DNA of 64,000 nucleotides from JAWVFM01 sp963739355 (GTDB lineage Bacteria > Actinomycetota > Thermoleophilia > Solirubrobacterales > 70-9), in the NCBI GenBank assembly GCA_963739355.1, contig CAVUAD010000007.1:1178001-1242000 (forward strand), read 5' to 3'. The notes below the pieces were generated by a model. That model ran no database searches and was not told the origin of the DNA. It saw nothing but the letters and a program-made list of their open reading frames with translations. This document shows, piece after piece, positions 7,209 through 15,189 of this stretch. A program made the position numbers and the translations under genes. Each line of letters begins with the position of its first letter. Positions within the stretch are counted from its first letter, which is position 1.

Positions 7209-8243
7209 CTACGGGACGAGGACGACCTTGCCGACGTTCTTGCGCTCGCCGATGAAGCGGTGGGCGTCCGCGGCACGCTCGAACGGGAAGGCCTCGGCGA
7301 CGACCGGCGTGAGCGTGCCGTTCTCGAGCCCCTCCGCAAGGGGCTCGATCATCCGGTCGAGGCTGCCCTCCTCGTTCCACCAGTGGAGCATGTTGAGGCC
7401 GAAGACGCCCTTGTTCTCGTTCATCAGGCCGATGCTCTTCCACCAGGGCAGGGTGGTGGTCGGCATCGACGTGAGCGCCTTCACGGCAGCCCCCAAATTG
7501 CGCTTCTCGCCCTGCTGGATCTCCGAGACGCCGTACATGATGAGGCGGCCGCCGGGACGGAGCAGGCGGTAGTCCTTGCGGAAGCTGGAGGGCCCGATCG
7601 CGTCGATGATCACGTCGACGCCCTTGCCGTCGGTGATGCGGTTCACCTCGGTCTCGAAGTCGGCGTTGCGGTAGTCGATCGCGTGGGCGACGCCCTGCGC
7701 GGTGATCGCCTCGTGCTTGGACGGCGAGGCGGTGCCGAAGATCTCAGCGCCAACCCAGCCCGCGATCTGGGTCGCCGCGATGCCGACGCCTCCCGCGGCG
7801 GCGTGGATGAGGACGCTGTCGCCCTTGCGCAGGCCGCCCATGATCATCAGCGCGGCGTAGGCGGTTCCGTAGTTGACCGGGACGGCGGCTCCCTGCTCGA
7901 AGGTCAGGTGTCCGGGGAGGGCGAGCGCCTGCCCGGCGGGCACCGTGACGAGCTCGGCGTACCCGCCGAACTTGGTCCCGGCCATGACCCGGTCCCCGAC
8001 CTTGAGGTCCTCCACCCCATCGCCGACGGACTCGACCTCGCCTGCGGCCTCGTAGCCCACGACGGACGGAACCGGCGGCGCATCTGGATAGACGCCGGTG
8101 CGCGCCATCGTGTCGGCGAAGTTGATCCCGGCGGCCTTGACCGAGATCCGGACCTCTCCAGCGGCCGGAGCCGGGGCGTCCCGGCGTTCCTCGACCTTCA
8201 GAACCTCGGGCGGCCCGTGGCGGGTGATGACGACGGCGCGCAC
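7209..8243 (-). CDS. Zinc-type alcohol dehydrogenase-like / quinone oxidoreductase (MDR family)
   Basis: A medium-chain reductase of 344 residues close to the zeta-crystallin/VAT-1 group of NADPH:quinone oxidoreductases. The N-terminal GroES-like domain (AGINFADTMARTG, about 43-55) lacks the zinc ligands of true alcohol dehydrogenases. The nucleotide motif AAAGGVGIAATQIA lies near 148-161. The physiological substrate is unknown; the family reduces quinones or alpha,beta-unsaturated carbonyls. GTG 8243 lies 6 nt after TAGGTT. It is followed by a membrane-protein gene in the same operon. Confidence 0.88.
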   Translation of the reverse strand: MRAVVITRHGPPEVLKVEERRDAPAPAAGEVRISVKAAGINFADTMARTGVYPDAPPVPSVVGYEAAGEVESVGDGVEDLKVGDRVMAGTKFGGYAELVTVPAGQALALPGHLTFEQGAAVPVNYGTAYAALMIMGGLRKGDSVLIHAAAGGVGIAATQIAGWVGAEIFGTASPSKHEAITAQGVAHAIDYRNADFETEVNRITDGKGVDVIIDAIGPSSFRKDYRLLRPGGRLIMYGVSEIQQGEKRNLGAAVKALTSMPTTTLPWWKSIGLMNENKGVFGLNMLHWWNEEGSLDRMIEPLAEGLENGTLTPVVAEAFPFERAADAHRFIGERKNVGKVVLVP

Positions 8244-8249
8244 GCGTTG

Positions 8250-8255
8250 AACCTA
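8250..8255 (-). promoter_or_regulatory. -10 box (TAGGTT) for the quinone oxidoreductase gene
   Basis: TAGGTT, 6-nt spacer, GTG at 8243; it lies just beyond the serA terminator. Confidence 0.5.
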
Positions 8256-8265
8256 CCGGCTGGAA

Positions 8266-8287
8266 CCAAAATGGGGCCTGACCCCCG
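8266..8287 (-). terminator. serA terminator hairpin
   Basis: On the minus strand right after the serA stop: GGGG-TCAGG-CCCC followed by ATTTT, a short GC stem with a T-tract. Its sequence resembles the base of the hairpin at 26927-26964. Confidence 0.5.
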
Positions 8288-9859
8288 TCAGAGCTCGATG
8301 GCCCGCCCGGCGAAGAACCCCTCGCCGCCGGCGATCGCGTCGATCAGGTCTTCCGGCACCGGGCTGTCCGTCGTCAGCGCCATGACGGCCTCGTCGCCCC
8401 TGGCTCCCGCACCGACGGCGGCGGAGATGATGTTGACGCCGCTCTCGCCGAACCGCGTGCCGACGCGGCCGATCATCCCAGGCTCGTCCGCGTAGCGGAA
8501 GATCGCGAGGTGCTCGGCCAGCGGCATGTAGAAGCTCTGCCCCCAGGCGCCGACCAGGTAGGGGATGTTGCGCGGTCCGACCCCCGTTCCCGCGACCTCG
8601 ACCGCCTCGGCGCCGTGCCCGACGCGGACGGTGACCAGCTCCGTGAAGTCCTCGGAGACGGCGTCCTTTACCTCGGTCAGCTCGATTCCCCGCTCCTCGG
8701 CGAGCGCGCTGGCGTTGACGAGGTTGACCTGCTCCTCGGTGTGCCCGCCGAGGATTCCGGCGAGCACGGCGATGCCCAGGACGCGCGTGTCGTGCTCCGC
8801 GATGCGACCCCTGAAGCTCGCCTCGACGCGGTCGACGACACCCTGCGCCAGGCTCTGCGCCAGCGTGCCGAGGCTCGAGCACAGCGGGACGAACGGCGCC
8901 ACCGCCTCGGGGAGCGGCGCGCCGAGGTTCACGGCGGTCGTGACGACGCCGCCGGTCAGCGCGGCGCGCACCTGCAGCGCGGTGTCGGTGCCCGCGCGGT
9001 CCTGCGCCTCCGCCGTGGAGGCTCCGAGGTGCGGGGTCACCACGACGTCGTCGCGGGCGAACAGCGGGTGATCGGTTGTCGGCTCGTCGGGGAAGACGTC
9101 GAGGGCGGCGCCCGCGACCTTGCCGGACTCAAGCGCCGCGCTCAGCGCCTCGAGGTCGATCAGCTCGCCCCGCGCGCAGTTGACGACCCGGACCCCATCC
9201 TTCATGCGGGTCAGCGCGGTCGCGTCGATCCAGTTGACCGTTTCCGGCGTCTTCGGCAGGTGGATGGTCACGAAGTCGGCGCGCTGATAGAGCTCGTCCG
9301 TGTCCTCGACGCCCTCGACGCCGAGCTCCCTGAAGCGCTCCGGCGAGACGAACTTGTCGAAGCCGATCACCTGCATGTCGAACGAGCGCGCCCGCTGGGC
9401 GACGAGCTGACCGATGCGCCCGAAGCCGATGATCCCGAGGGTCTTGCCGTAGAGCTCCGTGCCGCCGTAGCGCGACCGCGCCCAATCCCCGCCGACGAGC
9501 GCGGAGTGGGCTTGCGGGATGTTCCGGCACAGCGCGAGCATCAGCGCCAGGGTGTGCTCGGCGGCGGCGACCGAGTTGGACTCGGGCGCGTTGACGACGA
9601 GGATCCCGCGCTTGGTGGCCGCCTGGATGTCGACGTTGTCGACCCCGGTCCCCGCACGGCCGACCACCTTCAGGAGGCGGCCTCGCTCGATCAGGTCGGC
9701 GGTGACCTTGGTCGCCGACCGGACGATGATCCCGTCGAACTCGCCGATGCGCTCGTCGAGCTCCTCCTGCGACATATCGAGGCCGAGCTCGACGTCGAAG
9801 TCCTGGCGGAGGAGGTCGACGCCCGAATCCGCGATCTTCTCCTTGACGAGGACCTTCAC
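8288..9859 (-). CDS. serA: D-3-phosphoglycerate dehydrogenase SerA
   Basis: First enzyme of serine synthesis: oxidises 3-phosphoglycerate with NAD. It has 523 residues, the long form with substrate-binding, NAD-binding, intervening (ASB) and C-terminal ACT domains. The NAD motif GFGRIGQLVAQRA is near 145 and the catalytic region includes NCARGELID and PHLGASTAEAQ. The ACT domain (FRYADEPGMIGRVGTRFGE) ends the protein and implies serine feedback. The start is GTG 9859, giving VKVLVKEKIADSG; it overlaps the serC stop as GTGA, so translation is coupled. Confidence 0.96.
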   Translation of the reverse strand: MKVLVKEKIADSGVDLLRQDFDVELGLDMSQEELDERIGEFDGIIVRSATKVTADLIERGRLLKVVGRAGTGVDNVDIQAATKRGILVVNAPESNSVAAAEHTLALMLALCRNIPQAHSALVGGDWARSRYGGTELYGKTLGIIGFGRIGQLVAQRARSFDMQVIGFDKFVSPERFRELGVEGVEDTDELYQRADFVTIHLPKTPETVNWIDATALTRMKDGVRVVNCARGELIDLEALSAALESGKVAGAALDVFPDEPTTDHPLFARDDVVVTPHLGASTAEAQDRAGTDTALQVRAALTGGVVTTAVNLGAPLPEAVAPFVPLCSSLGTLAQSLAQGVVDRVEASFRGRIAEHDTRVLGIAVLAGILGGHTEEQVNLVNASALAEERGIELTEVKDAVSEDFTELVTVRVGHGAEAVEVAGTGVGPRNIPYLVGAWGQSFYMPLAEHLAIFRYADEPGMIGRVGTRFGESGVNIISAAVGAGARGDEAVMALTTDSPVPEDLIDAIAGGEGFFAGRAIEL

Positions 9860-10998
9860 GCGCGCACCTGGGGGACGTTCTCGAGCACCCAGTCGATCGA
9901 GGCCGTGAGGGCCTCGACGTCCGCAGGCTCGATCGCGGGGAACATGCCGATCCGCAGCTGGTTGCGGCCAAGCTTCCGGTAGGGCTCCGTGTCGACGATG
10001 CCGTTCGCGCGAAGCGTCGCCGCGAGGGCCGCCGCGTCCACCGTGTCGTCGAAGTCGATGGTTCCGACCACGAGCGAGCGCTTCTCGGCATCCGCGACGA
10101 ACGGCGTCGCAAGCTGGGACGCCTCGGCCCAGCCGTAGAGGTGCCCCGAGGATGCCGTCGTCCGCCCGACGCACCAGTCGAGGCCGCCGGAGGAGAGCAT
10201 CCAGTCGATCTGCTCGGCGAGCAGGAAGATGGTCGCCAGCGCGGGTGTGTTGTAGGTCTGGTCCTTGCGGGAGTTCTCGAGGGCGGTGGCCAGGGAGAGG
10301 AACGCCGGCTGCCAGCGGCCCGCAACGCCGTCCAGCTCCTCGATCCGCTCGACCGCGGCCGGGCTCACCAGCGCGAGCCACAGGCCGCCCTCGGAGGCGA
10401 GGCCCTTCTGCGGCGCGAAGTAGTAGACGTCGGCCTGCGACGCGTCGAGGGGCAGTCCGGAGGCCCCGGACGTCGCATCGACGAGGACCAGCGCTTCGCC
10501 GGCGTCGCCGGGTCTCTCCACGGGGACCATCACGCCGGTCGAGGTCTCGTTGTGGGCCCAGGCGATCGCGTCCACCTCCTCGGCGCCACGCGGCGCCGGA
10601 GCGTCGCCCGGTTCGGCCTCGAGCAGGACCGGGTTCTCGAGGAACGGCGCCGCGCTGACCGACTTGGCGAACTTCGAGGAGAACTCGCCGTAGGCGAGGT
10701 GCAGCGAGCGCTTGCGGATGAGCCCGGCGACCGCCGCGTCCCAGAACGCCGTGGTGCCGCCGTTGCCGAGGATCACCTCGTAACCGTCCGGGAGCGAGAA
10801 GAGCTCGCCGAGGCCGGTGCGGACGCGCCCGACCAGGTCCTTCACGGGCTTCTGGCGGTGCGACGTGCCGATGAGCTCGGTCTGGGCGGCGAGCGCCGCG
10901 AGCGCCTCGGGCCGGACCTTCGAGGGGCCGCACCCGAACCGGCCGTCAGCGGGCCGGAGCTCTGCGGGGATGCGTGCTTCTGTGGCGATCGTGTGCAT
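9856..10998 (-). CDS. serC: Phosphoserine aminotransferase SerC
   Basis: PLP-dependent class V aminotransferase making phosphoserine from phosphohydroxypyruvate and glutamate. It has about 380 residues and is of the actinobacterial type, with FGCGPSKVRPEA near the N-terminus and the PLP-lysine region FAPQKGLASEGGLW near 185. It overlaps serA (GTGA), so both enzymes of consecutive steps are made together. I use ATG 10998; a longer in-frame start at 11034 would place the promoter-like TTTATTACC sequence inside the gene. Confidence 0.93.
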   Translation of the reverse strand: MHTIATEARIPAELRPADGRFGCGPSKVRPEALAALAAQTELIGTSHRQKPVKDLVGRVRTGLGELFSLPDGYEVILGNGGTTAFWDAAVAGLIRKRSLHLAYGEFSSKFAKSVSAAPFLENPVLLEAEPGDAPAPRGAEEVDAIAWAHNETSTGVMVPVERPGDAGEALVLVDATSGASGLPLDASQADVYYFAPQKGLASEGGLWLALVSPAAVERIEELDGVAGRWQPAFLSLATALENSRKDQTYNTPALATIFLLAEQIDWMLSSGGLDWCVGRTTASSGHLYGWAEASQLATPFVADAEKRSLVVGTIDFDDTVDAAALAATLRANGIVDTEPYRKLGRNQLRIGMFPAIEPADVEALTASIDWVLENVPQVRA

Positions 10999-11020
10999 GG
11001 GATCGGGCGGTGGACGGTAA

Positions 11021-11026
11021 TAAAGT
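11021..11026 (+). promoter_or_regulatory. -10 box (TAAAGT) for a small ORF / DUF2510 gene; overlaps the serC promoter region
   Basis: TAAAGT, 6-nt spacer, ATG at 11033. The same AT-rich patch (ACTTTATTA on the minus strand) probably serves serC. Confidence 0.45.
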
Positions 11027-11032
11027 CCGGAC

Positions 11033-11137
11033 ATGAGCCCGGACGAGGTGAGTGAACCGATCGAGGGAGACGGACTTGCGGATGCCGGTCTCGAGCGGCC
11101 GGCTGAAGGCTACGGGTTTCGGGCAACCCGCCGTTGA
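11033..11137 (+). CDS. Small ORF (34 aa) coupled to the DUF2510 gene
   Basis: A short acidic frame starting MSPDEVSEPIEGDG and ending YGFRATRR. Its ATG has a leaderless-type promoter (TAAAGT, 6-nt spacer). Its TGA overlaps the TTG start of the next gene (CGTTGACC), the arrangement used for translational coupling. No family is recognised. It may be a real microprotein or a translated leader that lets the weak TTG be used. Confidence 0.45.
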   Translation: MSPDEVSEPIEGDGLADAGLERPAEGYGFRATRR

Positions 11138-11613
11138 CCGAGGCGGCCACATCCGACCCGCGGCCGGGGCGCTTCGATCGCTTCGTCGACTGGGTCAAGG
11201 GGCCTGAGCGGCCTCCGAACCCGCCGCCGGAGTGGGTGTTCAGCCCCTGGATCGCAGCCCTGGCGATCGCGATCCCGATCGGTCTCGTCTTCACGCCCGT
11301 CACGCCGCTCGCGCTGATCCTCTGGCCCGTGCTCGGCGTCCAGGTCTACGAGGACCACCGGGTGAACGGTCTGGGCCAGGCCTGGCCGAGCGTTGTCGCC
11401 ACGCTCGGGCCCCTCGCCTACCCGTTCTACATCCGCGAGCGCAACCGGCTGCTCGCCAGCCTTCCCAAGCTCCGGCCGCCGGTGCAGCGCGCGGACGGCA
11501 CCCCGATCGCGCCCGGGGACCCGCTCCCGCCCGACTGGTACCCGGATCCGACGGAGCTCGTCCGCGTCCGCTACTGGGACGGCTCCACCTGGACCCGCTT
11601 CGCCGCGCGCTAG
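11134..11613 (+). CDS. Membrane protein with C-terminal DUF2510 domain
   Basis: A protein of 159 residues. A proline-rich N-terminus is followed by two hydrophobic segments (about 39-55 and 58-72) and a short cytoplasmic region. The C-terminus is a DUF2510 motif: PDWYPDPTELVRVRYWDG with a WTRF ending. DUF2510 is common in actinobacterial membrane proteins, and its function is unknown. The start appears to be TTG 11134, overlapping the stop of the small ORF upstream. It ends 13 nt from the convergent DUF4389 gene. Confidence 0.75.
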   Translation: MTEAATSDPRPGRFDRFVDWVKGPERPPNPPPEWVFSPWIAALAIAIPIGLVFTPVTPLALILWPVLGVQVYEDHRVNGLGQAWPSVVATLGPLAYPFYIRERNRLLASLPKLRPPVQRADGTPIAPGDPLPPDWYPDPTELVRVRYWDGSTWTRFAAR

Positions 11614-11626
11614 CGGGCGCCCCCGG

Positions 11627-12280
11627 CTACGGGCCCAGGCGCCAGGGCGGGTACTTCGTCGTCAGGAAGAGGCTGTACGCGTTGCCGCGCGTGTACCAGC
11701 GCATGGTGCCGGCGACGAAGTTGAACATCCCCTCGGGGAACTTCTTCGTGAAGATGATCGCGAAGAAGGCGATGACCACCACGACGTACGCCGCGATCCC
11801 CAGGATCGTGGCGACGAGCAGGTAGGGATAGACGAGGAGCCAGGAGAAGAACGGGCGCCAGCGCGCCGTCCCGTCGGGCGGGTAGTCGATCTCCAGGCGA
11901 GCGGGGTAATCGGGGTCGTCCTCGAGGGAGAACGGCGGGTACTTGTCGGTCATCAGCAGGTAGTAGTCGGCCACGCGTATCCCCCAGCGGTGCACCCCGA
12001 CCATGAAGTTGAACAGCCCCTGCGGGTACTTCCGCGTGATGATCACGGCGAAGAACGCGATGAAGTGAACGACCGCGGCGGCGATGCCGAGGACGATCAG
12101 GGCGAGGTAGTGCGGGATGAGGAGCAGCCACTTGACGAGCGGCAGGAAGCGCGTGTACTCGTCCTGGCGCGTGAAGTTGACGCGCAGCGCCTCGGTCTCC
12201 GTCCCCTCGGGGGGCGGTGGCGGGGGCGGCGGGATCGGCTGGTCGGACGGACTCGGCGGGGGACTCGGGACGTCGGTCAT
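11627..12280 (-). CDS. DUF4389-type membrane protein
   Basis: A protein of 217 residues. A proline-rich N-terminal tail (about 1-25) precedes two similar halves, each with a membrane hairpin followed by FNFMVGVHRWGIRV or FNFVAGTMRWYTRG and then a YPP-containing strand (MTDKYPPF and LTTKYPPW). This duplicated pattern is the DUF4389 family, whose function is unknown. ATG 12280 lies 6 nt after TAGGCT. Confidence 0.85.
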   Translation of the reverse strand: MTDVPSPPPSPSDQPIPPPPPPPPEGTETEALRVNFTRQDEYTRFLPLVKWLLLIPHYLALIVLGIAAAVVHFIAFFAVIITRKYPQGLFNFMVGVHRWGIRVADYYLLMTDKYPPFSLEDDPDYPARLEIDYPPDGTARWRPFFSWLLVYPYLLVATILGIAAYVVVVIAFFAIIFTKKFPEGMFNFVAGTMRWYTRGNAYSLFLTTKYPPWRLGP

Positions 12281-12286
12281 GGGATG

Positions 12287-12292
12287 AGCCTA
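12287..12292 (-). promoter_or_regulatory. -10 box (TAGGCT) for the DUF4389 gene
   Basis: TAGGCT, 6-nt spacer, ATG at 12280. Confidence 0.5.
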
Positions 12293-12333
12293 ACCGCCTG
12301 GAAGGCGGTAAACGGGGGCATGGAATTCTCGGT

Positions 12334-12393
12334 GAATCTCTTGCGGACGGCTTTCCCGTCCTCACAAGCTGCTTTCGGACCTAAAGGTCCTCA
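12334..12393. repeat. Dispersed palindromic repeat, copy A
   Basis: Reads GAATCTC-TTGCGGACGGC-TTTCCCGTCC-TCACAAGCTGCTTTCGGACCTAAAGGTCC-TCA in blocks. It contains the core palindrome CGGACCTAAAGGTCC. Its end forms the last codons and the TAG stop of ilvC. Other copies: 25757-25816, 42873-42904 and 53885-53963. Confidence 0.75.
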
Positions 12394-13397
12394 AGGGAAC
12401 CACTGGAAATCCAGGGCATCATCGACCTCAGCTCGGAGCCAACCTGCTCGACCTGGTGGCCCTCGGCCTCGGCGCGCATGCGCTGGAAGTTCTCGGCGCC
12501 GGCGCGGTTCTCGGCGATCCACTCCTTCGCGAACTCACCGGACTGGATGTCGGCGAGGACCTGCTTCATCGCCGCCCGCACCTCCGGCCCGATCACCTTC
12601 GGCCCGCGGGTCATGTCCCCGTACTCGGCGGTGTTCGAGATCGAGAAGCGCATCCCCTGGATCCCCTTCTCGTACATCAGGTCGACGATGAGCTTCAGCT
12701 CATGCAGGCACTCGAAGTACGCGAGCCGCGGGTCGTAACCGGCCTCCACGAGGGTCTCGAAGCCGGCCCGCACCAGCTCCGTGGCGCCGCCGCAGAGCAC
12801 GGACTGCTCGCCGAAGAGGTCGGTCTCCGTCTCGTCCTTGAAGGTGGTCTCGATCACCCCGGCGCGGCCGCCGCCGATGCCGCTCGCGTACGCGAGCACG
12901 AGGTCGCGGGCGTTGCCGCTCTCGTCCTGGTGAACCGCCATCAGGCAGGGAACGCCGCGGCCCTCCTCGTACTGGCGGCGAACGAGGTGGCCGGGGCCCT
13001 TCGGGGCCACCATCCCGACGTCGACGCCGGGAGGCGCCTCGATCTGGCCGAAGTGGATCGCGAATCCGTGCGCGAACATCAGGAGGTTGCCCTCCGCGAT
13101 CCCGTCGCGGATGTCCGACTCCCAGATCTCCGCCTGCTTCTCGTCGGGCAGGAGGATCATCACGATGTCGCCGCGGCTGGCCGCGTCGGCGACGTCGAGC
13201 ACCTCGAGGCCCGCGGCCTCCGCCTTGGCGCGGCTGGAGGAGTCCGGGCGCAGGCCGACGACCACGTCGACGCCCGAGTCCTTGAGGTTGAGCGCGTGCG
13301 CGTGCCCCTGGGACCCGTAACCCAGGATCGCGACGGTCTTGCCGCTCAGCAGGTCGAGATCGGCATCGGCGTCGTAGAAGATTCCTTCGTTCGTCAT
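12381..13397 (-). CDS. ilvC: Ketol-acid reductoisomerase (NADP+) IlvC
   Basis: Class I acetohydroxyacid isomeroreductase of 338 residues, converting acetolactate to dihydroxyisovalerate. The nucleotide motif GYGSQGHAHALNLKDSG is at about 26-42, followed by GLRPDSSSR, whose serines fit NADPH use. The catalytic KARI domain is complete (FETLVEAGYDPRLAYFEC and the acidic metal ligands). ATG 13397 lies 7 nt after TACCAT, so it has its own promoter away from ilvBN. The final residues EDL and the stop are encoded by a dispersed repeat, so the C-terminus may have been rewritten by repeat insertion. Confidence 0.96.
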   Translation of the reverse strand: MTNEGIFYDADADLDLLSGKTVAILGYGSQGHAHALNLKDSGVDVVVGLRPDSSSRAKAEAAGLEVLDVADAASRGDIVMILLPDEKQAEIWESDIRDGIAEGNLLMFAHGFAIHFGQIEAPPGVDVGMVAPKGPGHLVRRQYEEGRGVPCLMAVHQDESGNARDLVLAYASGIGGGRAGVIETTFKDETETDLFGEQSVLCGGATELVRAGFETLVEAGYDPRLAYFECLHELKLIVDLMYEKGIQGMRFSISNTAEYGDMTRGPKVIGPEVRAAMKQVLADIQSGEFAKEWIAENRAGAENFQRMRAEAEGHQVEQVGSELRSMMPWISSGSLEDL

Positions 13398-13404
13398 GGC
13401 GACG

Positions 13405-13410
13405 ATGGTA
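13405..13410 (-). promoter_or_regulatory. -10 box (TACCAT) for ilvC
   Basis: TACCAT, 7-nt spacer (CGTCGCC), ATG at 13397. Confidence 0.55.
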
Positions 13411-13446
13411 TGGGGCGCGAAGCCCGCGCGCCGCCTCGGCCGGTGC

Positions 13447-13842
13447 CTAGTCTTGCCGCTCCACGTACCACTCGGTGAACTCGCGGCAGCGCCCGTCGGG
13501 GCCGAAGCGCATCACGAAGCAGTTGTCGTAGACGTCCGCGACCTCACCGTCTTCACCGAGGTAGGTGCTGGAACCGGTGGCCACGGCAACGTCGCCGTCG
13601 ACCGCGACCGGGGCGTAGTGGGCGTCATAGGTTCCGGGCTCGTCGCGGTCCGACGCATCCGGGTGGTCGCCCTCGCCGAGCCAGGAATCGACGACCGCGT
13701 CCCGGCCGGATATGGGCTCGTCGTTCGGGTGGTAGCGGTAGACGACGTCCTCGCTGAACAGCGCCGCGATCGCCTCCCGCTCGTACGACTTCCACGCGGC
13801 TACGTAAGCGTCGAGCCAGCTCTGCACGTCGGCGGCGTTCAT
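13447..13842 (-). CDS. NTF2/SnoaL-like protein
   Basis: A protein of 131 residues with the NTF2-like fold pattern: WLDAYVAAWKSYEREAIAAL helix, LFSEDVVYRYHP strand, GRDAVVDSWL, and terminal strands ending in REFTEWYVERQD. Such proteins are small hydrolases/isomerases or ligand-binding domains; the function here is unknown. It begins 1 nt after the menE stop and is probably co-transcribed with menE. The start is ATG 13842; a longer frame would overlap menE in an unlikely composition. Confidence 0.8.
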   Translation of the reverse strand: MNAADVQSWLDAYVAAWKSYEREAIAALFSEDVVYRYHPNDEPISGRDAVVDSWLGEGDHPDASDRDEPGTYDAHYAPVAVDGDVAVATGSSTYLGEDGEVADVYDNCFVMRFGPDGRCREFTEWYVERQD

Positions 13843-13843
13843 G

Positions 13844-15169
13844 TCAGCGCAGCTCCCGCCGCAGGAGCTTCCCGGCCGCGGTGCGCGGCAGCTCCGCCGT
13901 GAACTCGATGTGCTTCGGGACCTTGAACGGCGCCAGGTGCTCGGCGCAGTGACGGCGCAGCTCGCCAGCGTCGGGGTCGGTGCCGTCGCGCGGCACGACG
14001 ACCGCCACCACCACCTCCTGCCACTCCGTGTCCTCGCGGCCGACCGCACCCGCGTCCGCCACATCCGGGTGCCGCAGCAGCACCTCCTCGACCTCGGCGG
14101 GGACGACGTTCTCGCCCCCGGTGATGATGATGTCGCCAAGCCGGTCCTCGACGTAGAGGAACCCCTCCTCGTCGATCCTCCCCAGGTCCCCGGTGTGAAG
14201 CCAGCCCTCCTCGTCCGCCTGACCGGGTGCGACCGTGGGCCCCTGCACGAGGATCTCGCCGTTCTTGATCCTCAGGTGGGTGGTCAGCAGCGGCCGCCCC
14301 GCCGAGCCGAGCTTGCGGCGTGCGTCCATCGGCGCCAGAGTCGTCACCTGCGAGGCGGTCTCGGTCATGCCGTAGGTCTGCACGACGGTGGCTCCGCGCC
14401 CGATCGCCTCTTCGAGGACGTCCACCGGGACGGGACCGCCGCCAACCAGGACGGCGCGCAGCGGCAGCAGGTCGATGCCGGCCGCCAGCAGCCGCGCGAG
14501 CTGGGTCGCGACAAGCGAGACGATCGTCACCCCGTCCCCCTCGAGCGACTCCGCGACGCGATCCACGTCGAAGCCGTCGTGGACGATCATGCCGGTTCCG
14601 TAGATCACCGAGCGCATCAGGATCGAGAGGCCGGACACGTGGTGCATCGGCACGCAGCACAGCCACCGATCGGTTGGCTCGACGCCGATGTTGAACGCAG
14701 AGCCAACCGCACTCCACAGCTGGTTGCCGTAGGTGAGGCCCACGGTCTGCGGGCGGCCCGAGGTGCCGCTCGTCCTGATCATGCAGTGGATGGCGTCGAG
14801 ATCGTGCTCGCCGAGGAGCGGGAGATCCGCCTCCGTGAGGCCCATGCCGTCCGCGCCGGAGAGCACGAGCGCCGGCTGGACCCGCTCGATCTCGGCGTCC
14901 CGCTCCGCGGCGGAGAGCCGGGGGTTGATCGGGTAGGCCACGGCGCCCAGCTTCATCAACGCGTGGAAGAGCACCGCCAGCTCCACGCTGGGCTCGAGCT
15001 CGAGAACCACGAGCGCATCGCGCCTGGCTCCCTTTGCCGCGAGGCGCCTGGCGGCCGACGCGGCCTCACGCTCCAGCTCGAGATAGGTCAGCTGGAGGCC
15101 GTCGCCGCAGACGGCGAGACGGTCGGGGCAGGTCTGCGCCCGCTGCGCCAGCCAGTTATCCAAACGCAT
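13844..15169 (-). CDS. menE: o-Succinylbenzoate-CoA ligase MenE
   Basis: ANL-superfamily acyl-CoA synthetase of 441 residues that activates o-succinylbenzoate for menaquinone synthesis. The AMP-binding signature IRTSGTSGRPQTVGLT is at about 130-145 and YGMTETASQ near 262. The C-terminal RLGDIIITGGENVVP and the lysine near the end (PRTAAGKLLRREL) are typical. The assignment to MenE rather than another ligase rests on length and on the adjacent menBACD genes. It is divergent from menB with only 20 bp between start codons. Confidence 0.93.
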   Translation of the reverse strand: MRLDNWLAQRAQTCPDRLAVCGDGLQLTYLELEREAASAARRLAAKGARRDALVVLELEPSVELAVLFHALMKLGAVAYPINPRLSAAERDAEIERVQPALVLSGADGMGLTEADLPLLGEHDLDAIHCMIRTSGTSGRPQTVGLTYGNQLWSAVGSAFNIGVEPTDRWLCCVPMHHVSGLSILMRSVIYGTGMIVHDGFDVDRVAESLEGDGVTIVSLVATQLARLLAAGIDLLPLRAVLVGGGPVPVDVLEEAIGRGATVVQTYGMTETASQVTTLAPMDARRKLGSAGRPLLTTHLRIKNGEILVQGPTVAPGQADEEGWLHTGDLGRIDEEGFLYVEDRLGDIIITGGENVVPAEVEEVLLRHPDVADAGAVGREDTEWQEVVVAVVVPRDGTDPDAGELRRHCAEHLAPFKVPKHIEFTAELPRTAAGKLLRRELR

Positions 15170-15189
15170 CGAAGGGAATAATCCCGAAC
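15170..15189. promoter_or_regulatory. 20-bp bidirectional menE/menB promoter
   Basis: Only 20 bp separate the two ATGs. AATAAT (15177-15182) lies exactly 7 nt before the menB ATG. On the other strand the same bases give GATTAT/ATTATT, 7-8 nt before the menE ATG. Both mRNAs would be leaderless. Confidence 0.55.

Noticed and set aside
13447..14139. A longer start for the NTF2-like protein inside menE
   Set aside because: The extra 99 residues are Arg/Ser-rich shadow sequence of menE; ATG 13842 follows the menE stop directly.
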